Counted from the first letter of the stretch, positions 1 through 6,726 are shown. The stretch is DNA of 7,056 nucleotides from Rudanella sp. (GCA_026785985.1 JAJAYX010000361.1:1-7056); one strand, 5' to 3'. Numbers and translations: made by a program. The notes: generated by a model not told the origin, from the sequence alone.

Positions 1-380
1 GCAATCCCAATCAGCAACGAAATCATGCTTTTGGCTGCCGAAAACGACCCGCTAAGCGAGTCTTTCCCGTGGTTCCAGTAGCGTTCGTATTTTAGTTTGC
101 CATTTTGAAACACCAGAAACGCGATGGTTTTCTGTTTTTCGATACTGTCGATCAGGTTTTTTGGGATGTCGCGCCTATTATATAAGGAGTCGAGTGGCCA
201 TGCCTGGGGTGCGTCGCCATTTTCGATAAGCCGGGTCGGGTGCGTTTTGAAATCGTAGATCGTGTGTGGCCCCCAGGCGGCAAAGTTACGAAGGTGAGCC
301 AGGCGGTTTGTGTAGGTGGTGGCATAGGCAACGCCTATCAGCAAAAACAGGAAAAGCAGAATTCGTAGTGGTTTTTTCAA
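1..380 (-). CDS. Serine hydrolase of the beta-lactamase / class C penicillin-binding fold, N-terminal part (runs off the left edge)
   Basis: Only the first 126 codons are in the window, so the C-terminal catalytic motifs cannot be checked. Residues 1-20 form a short basic then strongly hydrophobic segment (two Lys, then Leu/Phe-rich, ending VAYA), which fits a signal peptide or N-terminal membrane anchor; the catalytic domain would then be periplasmic or outer-membrane facing. Residues 86-102 (IAFLVFQNGKLKYERYW) match the beta-strand pair that precedes the active site in this family. SFSAAKSMISLLIGIA follows and contains the SxxK nucleophile motif, Ser114 and Lys117. Members include esterases, 6-aminohexanoate-dimer hydrolases and DD-peptidases, so the substrate is unknown. 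The start is taken as TTG at 380: an in-frame TAA lies nine bases upstream and there is no ATG before the hydrophobic segment. The gene is divergent from the CoA-transferase gene. The family is confident, the substrate is not, and the start is probable. Confidence 0.85.
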   Translation of the reverse strand, partial: MKKPLRILLFLFLLIGVAYATTYTNRLAHLRNFAAWGPHTIYDFKTHPTRLIENGDAPQAWPLDSLYNRRDIPKNLIDSIEKQKTIAFLVFQNGKLKYERYWNHGKDSLSGSFSAAKSMISLLIGI

Positions 381-483
381 GGTAGTTTATGGTTTTCGAT
401 AGTTAGCTAATGGTTTCTGGTAGCGTATTTTGCTGTTCCGAGAAAATCGACAACAACTTAACAACCTGAAACGGTAATCCCTA
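381..483. promoter_or_regulatory. Divergent intergenic region between the serine hydrolase and CoA-transferase genes
   Basis: Any promoters for the two outward-facing genes should lie in these 103 bases or just inside the genes. No perfect TAnnTTTG -7 box is visible on either strand. The closest is TATTTTG at 426-432 on the plus strand, one base short of the consensus spacing, and it lacks a clear TTG at -33. No Shine-Dalgarno sequence precedes either start, which is usual in this phylum. The left half carries an imperfect direct repeat, listed separately. Confidence 0.4.
389..423. repeat. Imperfect 14-bp direct repeat, 21-bp period
   Basis: ATGGTTTTCGATAG at 389-402 and ATGGTTTCTGGTAG at 410-423 agree at 11 of 14 bases, and their starts are 21 bp apart, about two helical turns. 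The repeat lies directly upstream of the TTG start of the minus-strand hydrolase gene. It could be a paired operator half-site or simply a small decayed duplication; the sequence alone does not decide. Confidence 0.35.
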
Positions 484-1578
484 ATGCCCGCCCCAAAACC
501 CGCCCCCGGCCCACTTGCCGGCCTTCGTATTCTTGACCTCACCCGCCTGTTGCCGGGGCCACTTGGTACCATGTTTATGGCCGATATGGGTGCCGAGGTG
601 ATTAAAATTGAAAACCCCGAAAGTCCCGATTACGTCCGGATGTTTCCGCCCCACCTCAACGGCGAATCGGTGCATTACCTGATGTATAACCGGGGCAAAC
701 AACTCCTATCACTCAACTACCAGACCGACGAAGGTCGTGCCGAATTTCTGGAAATCGTGAAAACCGCCGATGTGGTTGTGGAACAGTTCAGGCCCGGCTT
801 CCTCAACCGGCTTGGCATTGGTTATGAAGCGGCCCGGCAGGTGAACCCCCGTATTATATACGTATCGGTGACGGGCTATGGACAAATCGGCCCCTATGCG
901 CATCTGGCGGGCCACGACCTCAACTACCTCGGCATTGCGGGTGTGCTGGGCCTAACTGGAAACCCCACCGAAGCCCCCACCGTGCGGGGTGTGCAGTTGG
1001 CCGACATTGCGGGTGGTTCCTATGGGTGTGTTATGGCAACCCTCGCGGCTCTGTATGCCCGCGAACGCACGGGCGAGGGTCAGCACGTGGATGTGTCGAT
1101 GACCGATGCCGTGATGCCGTTGCTCACGGTGGCTTATGGGTTGTTTGCGGGGGGGATGACCCCGGTGCGGGGCGAGATGCCCCTGTCGGGTGGACAACCG
1201 AACTACGGAGTCTATCAAACAAAAGAAGAGCTGAAGGGCCGCCCCCGGTATGTGGTGTTGGGTACGCTTGAACCCAAGTTCTGGCAAAAATTTTGCGCCC
1301 TCGTTCAGAAACCCGACTGGCTCAAATTCATACTGCCCCAAAACCCCGATCAACTTGCCGCGTATAAAGCGCAAATTCAAACGCTGTTCCTCCAGCGCAC
1401 TCAAACAGACTGGGTGGCTTTCGGCACCGAAAATGACCTGCTCATAACCCCCGTCAACGACCTGGCCGACCTCCAACACGACCCCCACCTGGTGGCCCGA
1501 CACATGATTCAGCATGAACAGCACCCCGTGGCCGGGAATTACACGAGTGTGGGTGTACCGCTGAAATTTTTACCCTGA
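484..1578 (+). CDS. CaiB/BaiF (family III) CoA-transferase superfamily protein, alpha-methylacyl-CoA racemase-like
   Basis: The 364-residue length suits the alpha-methylacyl-CoA racemase branch better than the longer carnitine or formyl-CoA transferases. Visible family motifs are the N-terminal PLAGLRILDLTRLLPGPLG (residues 10-28), the nucleotide-fold GAEVIKIE (36-43), YNRGKQLLSLN (68-78), the DVVVEQFRPG segment (96-105), and VTGYGQIGPYA (129-139). GHDLNYLGIAGVLGLTG (143-159) supplies His144/Asp145, and QLADIAGGSYG (171-181) supplies Asp174. A His plus Asp at these two places is the acid/base pair of known racemases, which epimerise 2-methylacyl-CoA thioesters; CoA transferases use an Asp in the second place to form an anhydride. 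The enzyme is expected in the cytoplasm and has no signal peptide. Start: ATG 484 gives the full conserved N-terminus; the next in-frame ATG would remove it. The gene stands alone, with a 303-bp gap after it. Racemase is preferred, but a transferase with an unknown acyl group cannot be excluded. Confidence 0.9.
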   Translation: MPAPKPAPGPLAGLRILDLTRLLPGPLGTMFMADMGAEVIKIENPESPDYVRMFPPHLNGESVHYLMYNRGKQLLSLNYQTDEGRAEFLEIVKTADVVVEQFRPGFLNRLGIGYEAARQVNPRIIYVSVTGYGQIGPYAHLAGHDLNYLGIAGVLGLTGNPTEAPTVRGVQLADIAGGSYGCVMATLAALYARERTGEGQHVDVSMTDAVMPLLTVAYGLFAGGMTPVRGEMPLSGGQPNYGVYQTKEELKGRPRYVVLGTLEPKFWQKFCALVQKPDWLKFILPQNPDQLAAYKAQIQTLFLQRTQTDWVAFGTENDLLITPVNDLADLQHDPHLVARHMIQHEQHPVAGNYTSVGVPLKFLP

Positions 1579-1881
1579 AAACGGTTCATTGTCTAAACTG
1601 AACGCTGGTGAAAATATGATGTAATTCAATTAAGAATGTGGTAACAGATGTGTTCATGTTCAGTCAGAAGTAGGATTCATAGTGGCGAAACATGGCATGA
1701 TTTATGTGAACAGTCCCAATTTTTAAGAACTCCGTGCAACAGGCGTTATGAATCCTTAAAACAGGAACAAAATAGGCACTGTTCTACTTTTAGTTCGCTT
1801 GGCATGATATTCGTCGGGTATAATAGAATAATAGCAAAAGGGAGATGCCCGGTCATTGCTTAAGTAAAAAGTTGACGTTAT
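1579..1881. other. AT-rich intergenic region without a supported gene
   Basis: These 303 bases are visibly richer in A and T than the flanking genes. A 71-codon plus-strand reading frame at 1648-1863 has a Cys/Arg-rich product I do not recognise, no recognisable domain and no ribosome site, so I do not call it. Minor features are a 5-bp inverted repeat GTTCA/TGAAC just after the CoA-transferase stop (about 1585-1604), too weak and lacking a T-run for a convincing terminator, and two copies of TGGCATGAT at 1693-1701 and 1800-1808. The right third probably holds the promoter of the downstream surface-protein gene. Confidence 0.6.
1799..1824 (+). promoter_or_regulatory. Possible promoter for the T9SS cargo gene
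   Basis: TATAAT at 1819-1824 lies 17 bases after a TTG at 1799-1801. That spacing fits a Bacteroidota -33/-7 arrangement, but the -7 box lacks the TTTG half. Read as a sigma-70 promoter, TTGGCA and TATAAT would be only 14 bases apart. A competing partial -7 box, TACTTTTA, lies just upstream at about 1784-1791. In either case the leader to ATG 1882 would be roughly 50-85 bases. Weak call. Confidence 0.25.
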
Positions 1882-4035
1882 ATGAATGTAGCTATACAGA
1901 AATTAAATAGCAGTTGGTTATCAAAGATCCTGCTTATGGGTGTCGTTCTGACACTCGGGGCAAGTTCTTATGCCCAAATTACTGCTCCCCCCTGTGCTAC
2001 ACCAACGCCACCGATTATTGGCGGTACGCCGTCAATTTGCCGGGGCGAATCGGCTATCCTCTCGGCTACCGGCTGCTCAGGAAACGTAATCTGGAATACG
2101 GGCCAAACCGGCAACCACATAAACGTTCAGCCCCAGCTAACAACCCGCTATACGGCTCTTTGCCGTACGGCAGAGGGTTGCCTGAGTTGCTTTGCCGAAG
2201 TCTGGAAAGTAACTGTCAATACCCCGACTCCCCCCATTGTTGCAGCCGCTGAGTCGCCGGTTTGTTCTGGCGATATGGTTACATTGACAGCGAGCGGGTG
2301 CGCAGGCACTCTTACATGGCCCGATGGTAGCACGGGCCGTTCAATAGCAGTTCGGGCCGTACAGACCATGACTTTTGCGGGCGTTGTTTGTACGGAAAAA
2401 AACTGCCCCAGCTCACCTTCCGTTCCTATCGAAGTGGCCGTTGGACAACCTACTAAACCTGTTCTTTCGGTTACCCAGAGCATTATTTGCGCTGGGCAAA
2501 CCATCACCCTAATGGCGGGAAATTGTCTTGGTGTAGTCCGTTGGTTCGATGGACAAGTGGGCATAAACCGGGTTTTTACGCCCACGCAAAGCCGCTCATT
2601 TCGGGCGTTGTGCCAGATGGGCAGTTGCCAGAGCGACAGCTCCGATGCCTTGCCTATTACGGTGAATGCCGGGAATTTGAGGCCCGTATTAACCAGCACA
2701 ACATTTACCAATGGTTGCCCCTATCAGACCGCCGACCTTACGCAGGCGGTGCCTGCCGACAAAACACGCAACCCGGCCGGAGTTTGGTTGTTCCGCACGA
2801 GGGCTGATCCCGCAAGCCCGGCTCTTCAGTCGCCAATGGCGGTGGAAACCGGAGATTATTATTTGTTTTTGCAAACCGCTGACGGGTGCTATAGTAAACC
2901 CATTACGCTCTCGGCTCAGATTGCACCCTGCACCAATGCGATTGCTCCATGTATGAGTAACCCTGCTCGTGTGGTTGTTTGGGCCGATTCACTCAACGGT
3001 TCCCGTGGGTCGGTGGTGCTACAGGCGCAGTTGCGCGGCTCGGCCACGAGTTCGCAGTGGACCAGCACCGGAACTGGATTGTTGACTTCGGATAAGTCTG
3101 TATCGACCCGGTATCTTTTTTCTGAAACTGACCGTCAGCGTGGAGCCATTGTTTTTGCGCTGACCACCCCCGACCCCGACGGTAACGGGCCATGTGCAGG
3201 TGCCCTGGCCAGTCTGACAGTGGCCGTTCCGCTTGCCAATAGCCAAACAGGCACCGAGGTGGTGGGTCTGGGCAAAATGGTTTTTGAACCAACCTGGTTA
3301 CCCAATAGGGAAGTGGAACTGGTGTATCAACTGACCATTGCCAACATGGGTAAAAACCCGTTAGCCAATGTGCAGGTGGTGGATGATCTCGACCGGGCTT
3401 TCGCTGGTTCAGGTGCCCGAGTTCAGTCGGTAACGGTTCGGGCCGACAATGGCTGGGCAACAAACCCGGCCTATAGCGGACAAGGAGCCGACACAACGAT
3501 GCTACTTGCCGGAGCCAGTTTGCCAACGGGCGCAAAGCAAGTTGTACGCCTGACAGTACGACTGAATATTGGGCAAGCCAACACACTAACGTTTGACAAT
3601 CAGGCCCATGTGAACGCTCTTGACGTGAACGGAACCATCTGCCGTGACGTGTCGACGAGTGGGAATGATCCTGATCCTGATAAGAACGGGAATCCGGGTG
3701 ATAATAATGAGCCAACAGTGCTAACACTGCATTCGGTGGCGGCTGAAGGAGACGTGTTTATTCCTGAAGGGTTTTCGCCGAACGGAGATGGCATAAACGA
3801 CAACTTTATTGTGAGTCGGGTGCCAGCCGGGACGACCATGCAACTGCGGGTATTTAACCGCTGGGGTAACCCTGTTTTTGAGCGTGAAAAGTACCAGAAT
3901 GACTGGAACGGTACAGCCAATGTGGGCGTTGTGTCGGGGGTAAACGGGCAGGGTCTGCCCGAAGGCACGTATTTTTATGTGCTTACTCTCAGCGACGGTC
4001 GCGAATACAGTCGATTTATGACCCTGAACAGGTAA
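1882..4035 (+). CDS. Secreted multidomain surface protein with T9SS type B C-terminal sorting domain (CHU_C / gliding motility-associated C-terminal domain)
   Basis: The product has 717 residues. Residues 1-31 are a signal peptide (basic start, LLMGVVLTLG core, likely cut after SYA). Three Ig-like repeats follow at about 44-113, 117-187 and 191-263, each with the same four-Cys pattern. A fourth Cys-containing module covers about 268-350, then a beta-rich PKD/Ig-like segment about 360-450. A DUF11-like segment (about 464-615) includes ELVYQLTIANMGKNPLANVQVVDDL, followed by a Asp/Asn-rich linker (595-609). The C-terminal domain, about 624-717, has FSPNGDGINDNF (631-642), VFNRWGNPVFE, DWNGT (674-678) and GTYFYVL, and ends FMTLNR. 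These are the hallmarks of the type B signal that routes proteins through the T9SS to the cell surface or medium. No enzymatic motif is visible, so an adhesive or structural role is likely. The PorE-like gene begins 112 bp downstream on the same strand. The secretion route is confident; the biological function is unknown. Confidence 0.92.
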   Translation: MNVAIQKLNSSWLSKILLMGVVLTLGASSYAQITAPPCATPTPPIIGGTPSICRGESAILSATGCSGNVIWNTGQTGNHINVQPQLTTRYTALCRTAEGCLSCFAEVWKVTVNTPTPPIVAAAESPVCSGDMVTLTASGCAGTLTWPDGSTGRSIAVRAVQTMTFAGVVCTEKNCPSSPSVPIEVAVGQPTKPVLSVTQSIICAGQTITLMAGNCLGVVRWFDGQVGINRVFTPTQSRSFRALCQMGSCQSDSSDALPITVNAGNLRPVLTSTTFTNGCPYQTADLTQAVPADKTRNPAGVWLFRTRADPASPALQSPMAVETGDYYLFLQTADGCYSKPITLSAQIAPCTNAIAPCMSNPARVVVWADSLNGSRGSVVLQAQLRGSATSSQWTSTGTGLLTSDKSVSTRYLFSETDRQRGAIVFALTTPDPDGNGPCAGALASLTVAVPLANSQTGTEVVGLGKMVFEPTWLPNREVELVYQLTIANMGKNPLANVQVVDDLDRAFAGSGARVQSVTVRADNGWATNPAYSGQGADTTMLLAGASLPTGAKQVVRLTVRLNIGQANTLTFDNQAHVNALDVNGTICRDVSTSGNDPDPDKNGNPGDNNEPTVLTLHSVAAEGDVFIPEGFSPNGDGINDNFIVSRVPAGTTMQLRVFNRWGNPVFEREKYQNDWNGTANVGVVSGVNGQGLPEGTYFYVLTLSDGREYSRFMTLNR
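2008..2670 (+). repeat. Three tandem Ig-like protein repeats in the T9SS cargo protein
   Basis: Each unit is about 70-75 residues and follows one template: Pro-rich entry, a Cys, Gly-x-x-(I/V)-x-L, a second Cys 12 residues on, a Trp four to six residues later, then R-x-(Y/F)-x-A-type strand, a third Cys and a fourth 5-6 residues further. The cysteines are 53/65/94/100 (plus 103), 128/140/170/175 and 203/215/244/249. The units are recognisable as protein but have diverged as DNA. They resemble the Ig-like modules commonly joined to CHU_C domains. Confidence 0.75.
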
Positions 4036-4036
4036 G

Positions 4037-4053
4037 CAGAAAAAGATTTTCTG
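4037..4053 (+). terminator. Short A/T-rich hairpin after the T9SS cargo gene (weak or partial terminator)
   Basis: CAGAAAA (4037-4043) pairs perfectly with TTTTCTG (4047-4053) around a 3-base loop, starting two bases after the TAA stop. The stem is mostly A-T and no T-run follows it, so strong intrinsic termination is unlikely. It may act as a weak attenuator or mRNA 3'-end stabiliser between this gene and the PorE-like gene, or may be chance. Confidence 0.3.
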
Positions 4054-4147
4054 TGTAATTAATGGTGAAAAATAAGGGCATACTTCAAACCATTTTTGTG
4101 CGTATAACCCAAGAGATTACTTCTCTATTGATGATTAAGCGGCACCA

Positions 4148-6718
4148 ATGATTCGCTATAAACTTGTATTGAGCGTACTACTAGCCTTTTTGTGGATAGC
4201 TGGGGTGATGGCTGAAGAGCCATCAATCCGTCGTGTGGCTGCGAAGTCGCGCTCGAAGCAACAGGTTGGTACTCGTTTAGTAATGTCTCTTTCCCGAACG
4301 GCTCCCAGGCCCAAAACATCGCAGGTAACTCCCGATTCGCTGCTTCGGCAAGCCGACCGGATGGTTAGCTGGAAAGCCTACGGGCGGGCCATCGATATTT
4401 ATACACAATTACTGTCGAATCCCTATCGGCCCATAAACAACGCGCAGCGGGTGGCCGCAATGCTTGGATTAGCCAATGCATACCGACTGGTTGGTGATAA
4501 CGAAAAAGCGGAGAAACAATATCGTGACTGGCTGGAATTAGTGCCTATACTCGAACGGCGACCTCAGCCCGTACTGCAATTTGCCCAGACTCTGGCGGCC
4601 AACGGAAAATTCAAAGATGCCGACGAGCAGTTTGAACTCTATAATCAACTGCTGGCCGACCAAAAGGTTCGTCGGTTAGCCGAGGGCGAAACAGAAGCAG
4701 GGCAACGGTCAAGGAGCAATCAGCCGGTTCAATATCGACTGGAATATTTGGCACTCAATACCAAAAATGAAGAGTTCAGCCCCATGTATTTTCGGGATGG
4801 GCTTGTTTATGTAGCGGGTAGCAAGGGTAACTCGACCATCGAAACCAAAGGCAGTGGGGGCGGTTCGGGTTATCTGGATTTGTTTTATATTCCGAACCGG
4901 AACGACATTCGCATCGGTACGGTGATTAACCCGGATGGCACCGAGGCAAAACCCGACAACACTCGCGACCGGAAACGAAGCAGTACGGGTGGCGATGATA
5001 GAACACGCCCCACCTCCAACGACTCGCGGACGGTGCCAAACTTCGATGCGGGTATTCGGGCCTCGGAGGGCCTGGGCTACGAATCGCGGGCAACAAGTCC
5101 GTCCCAGAAGTTTAGTAAATCGCTCAATACGCGCTACCACGAAGGTCCGGCCACGTTCTCTGCCGATGGAACCCGCATTATTTTTACCCGCAACAATTTC
5201 AACGATGGCCGCTCTAAAAAGAGTGCCGAGGGAATCAACAAGCTGAAATTGTATACGGCTGAACAAAAAGACGGGGTCTGGATGAACGTGGAAGAATTAC
5301 CGTTCAACAACGACGAATATTCGGTTGGTCATCCAACGCTGAGTCGCGACGGCCGCACACTTTATTTTGCGTCCGATATGCCCGGTGGACTGGGGGGGAG
5401 CGACATTTATGTTACGCAGTACCAAAACGGCCGATGGTCGAAACCCGTTAGCCTGGGGCCAACCGTAAATACAAAAGGCAACGAGTTGTTCCCTTTTGTA
5501 GATGAACTTGGGAATGTTTATTTCGCATCGGATGGGCGCAGAGGCCTGGGTGGGCTTGATATTTTTATGGCAACAATGGCTGGCATAACACCCCAGACTG
5601 TTGAGCATCTGGATGCTCCCATTAACTCACCACAGGACGACTTTGGCTTGATTACCGATGCCAACCGTCAATCGGGATATTTCAGCACCAACCGGAAAGA
5701 TGGGAGTGATGATATTGTCCGGTTTGTTCGCCAGAGTTCGCTCTACGGATGCCGCGACCTGACCGTTCGAGTCTACGATGCCGAAACTGACCAACCTTTA
5801 GATAGTGTGGTAGTGGATGTGAAAGGCCGCAGCGACGGTGTTACGGAACAACAGCTTGTTACGGACCGCAATGGTCTGATTCGCCTTTGTTTGCAGGGCG
5901 ATAACGATTTTAAATTGGTTGCAGCCCGCGATGGCTACATTAATAGCACGGTTGGCTTTTCGACTCGCGCCCTCACCGACGACCAACCCAGTCGTCTTGA
6001 AATGGGTATGACCAAGCCTACTATTGTGATGGATACGGTTTACACAGCAGCCCCCGGCTCACCTGCCGAAGTGGCTACGCTGACCCGGTCGCGGATTCGG
6101 GGTATTATTATGGGCGAGCGTGACCAACGCCCCATTGAAGGCGTAACGGTAAGTTTGCGAAATGAATGTAACAAAACCACTCAGTCGGTGGTGACGGCTG
6201 CCGACGGACGCTATACGTTTGAACTGGACGAAGGCTGCGACTATACACTGGTGACGACCAAACCGGCTTATGGAACCAGCACCAGCAAAATCAAAAAACT
6301 ACCCAAGAAGTCGAAACCCAAGTTAGTGGCTGCCGATGTACGCATGTTCAGCGTAGGCGATGTGGTGACGCTGGACAATATTTATTACGATCTCGACAAA
6401 TTCAACATCCGGGCCGATGCCTCCCGCGAGTTAGATAAACTGGTGGCTACCCTGCGCCGGTATCCCTCGCTGGTGATTGAAGTGCGGTCGCACACCGACA
6501 GCCGGGGCGATGCAGGCTACAACCGCGAACTCTCATCGAAACGAGCCAGATCGGTTGCTAACTATTTGATCTCCAAAGGAATCAGTAGTAAGCGAATCAG
6601 TTCACGGGGTTTGGGTGAGTCGATGCCACTCAATAGTTGCACCGACGGGGTTATCTGTACGGAAGAGGAGCATCAGCGCAACCGCCGGACAGAGTTTAAA
6701 GTAATTGGGGTGAAATAG
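4148..6718 (+). CDS. PorE-like periplasmic OmpA-family protein: TPR, PD40 beta-propeller, two carboxypeptidase-regulatory-like domains, OmpA C-terminal domain
   Basis: The product has 856 residues. Residues 1-22 form a signal peptide (LVLSVLLAFLWIAGVMA before EEPS) with no lipobox Cys. TPR-like helices span about 65-170. PD40/WD40-like blades run from about 205 to 528, with repeats such as EGPATFSADGTRIIF (332-346), GHPTLSRDGRTLYFASD (394-410) and the paired GGLGGSDIYV and LGGLDIFMA. A Ser/Thr/Arg/Asp-rich insert (about 262-325) follows the first blade. Two carboxypeptidase-regulatory-like beta-sandwiches follow (about 533-615 and 648-725). The OmpA C-terminal domain (about 740-856) has SHTDSRGDAGYN, LSSKRARSV and HQRNRRTEF; Asp784 and Arg799 correspond to the residues that bind diaminopimelate in peptidoglycan. 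PorE of Porphyromonas gingivalis, a T9SS component, shares this domain order but is a lipoprotein with one such sandwich. Gene order suggests a link with the upstream T9SS cargo. PorE-like role: inference. Domain calls: strong. Confidence 0.9.
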   Translation: MIRYKLVLSVLLAFLWIAGVMAEEPSIRRVAAKSRSKQQVGTRLVMSLSRTAPRPKTSQVTPDSLLRQADRMVSWKAYGRAIDIYTQLLSNPYRPINNAQRVAAMLGLANAYRLVGDNEKAEKQYRDWLELVPILERRPQPVLQFAQTLAANGKFKDADEQFELYNQLLADQKVRRLAEGETEAGQRSRSNQPVQYRLEYLALNTKNEEFSPMYFRDGLVYVAGSKGNSTIETKGSGGGSGYLDLFYIPNRNDIRIGTVINPDGTEAKPDNTRDRKRSSTGGDDRTRPTSNDSRTVPNFDAGIRASEGLGYESRATSPSQKFSKSLNTRYHEGPATFSADGTRIIFTRNNFNDGRSKKSAEGINKLKLYTAEQKDGVWMNVEELPFNNDEYSVGHPTLSRDGRTLYFASDMPGGLGGSDIYVTQYQNGRWSKPVSLGPTVNTKGNELFPFVDELGNVYFASDGRRGLGGLDIFMATMAGITPQTVEHLDAPINSPQDDFGLITDANRQSGYFSTNRKDGSDDIVRFVRQSSLYGCRDLTVRVYDAETDQPLDSVVVDVKGRSDGVTEQQLVTDRNGLIRLCLQGDNDFKLVAARDGYINSTVGFSTRALTDDQPSRLEMGMTKPTIVMDTVYTAAPGSPAEVATLTRSRIRGIIMGERDQRPIEGVTVSLRNECNKTTQSVVTAADGRYTFELDEGCDYTLVTTKPAYGTSTSKIKKLPKKSKPKLVAADVRMFSVGDVVTLDNIYYDLDKFNIRADASRELDKLVATLRRYPSLVIEVRSHTDSRGDAGYNRELSSKRARSVANYLISKGISSKRISSRGLGESMPLNSCTDGVICTEEEHQRNRRTEFKVIGVK

Positions 6719-6726
6719 TACCTTTG
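6695..6726 (+). promoter_or_regulatory. Bacteroidota-type promoter for ispE
   Basis: TACCTTTG at 6719-6726 is a perfect match to the -7 consensus TAnnTTTG and begins at the base after the TAG stop of the upstream gene. TTTA at 6695-6698, inside the upstream coding end, is one base off the -33 TTTG and 20 bases away, an acceptable spacing. Transcription would then start within a few bases of ATG 6731, leaving little or no leader. Confidence 0.6.

Noticed and set aside
952..1524. 190-codon minus-strand reading frame opposite the CoA-transferase gene
   Set aside because: It overlaps conserved catalytic motifs on the plus strand; its product is His/Gly-rich and has no family resemblance.
1585..1604. 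GTTCA/TGAAC inverted repeat as terminator of the CoA-transferase gene
   Set aside because: A five-base-pair stem with a ten-base loop and no following T-run is not a convincing terminator.
1647..1720. TGTTCATGTTCA and TGTGAACAGTCCC resembling ends of a transposable element
   Set aside because: The matches are short, no transposase remnant or target duplication is visible, and the paired arms do not align beyond about six bases.
1648..1863. 71-codon plus-strand reading frame in the AT-rich gap
   Set aside because: The product is unrecognised, Cys/Arg-rich and without domain or ribosome-site support; it lies in a region that looks non-coding.
2993..3727. 244-codon minus-strand reading frame opposite the T9SS cargo gene
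   Set aside because: It is fully antisense to a well-supported domain-bearing gene. Its product is rich in Arg, His, Trp and Pro with no recognisable fold, which is typical of a shadow frame.
4091..4098. CATTTTTG as a -7 box for the PorE-like gene
   Set aside because: It is one base off TAnnTTTG and has no TTG at the right distance upstream, so I could not support it as a promoter.
4709..5266. 185-codon minus-strand reading frame opposite the PorE-like gene
   Set aside because: It is antisense to the propeller region and shows no recognisable motifs, so it is a shadow of codon bias.
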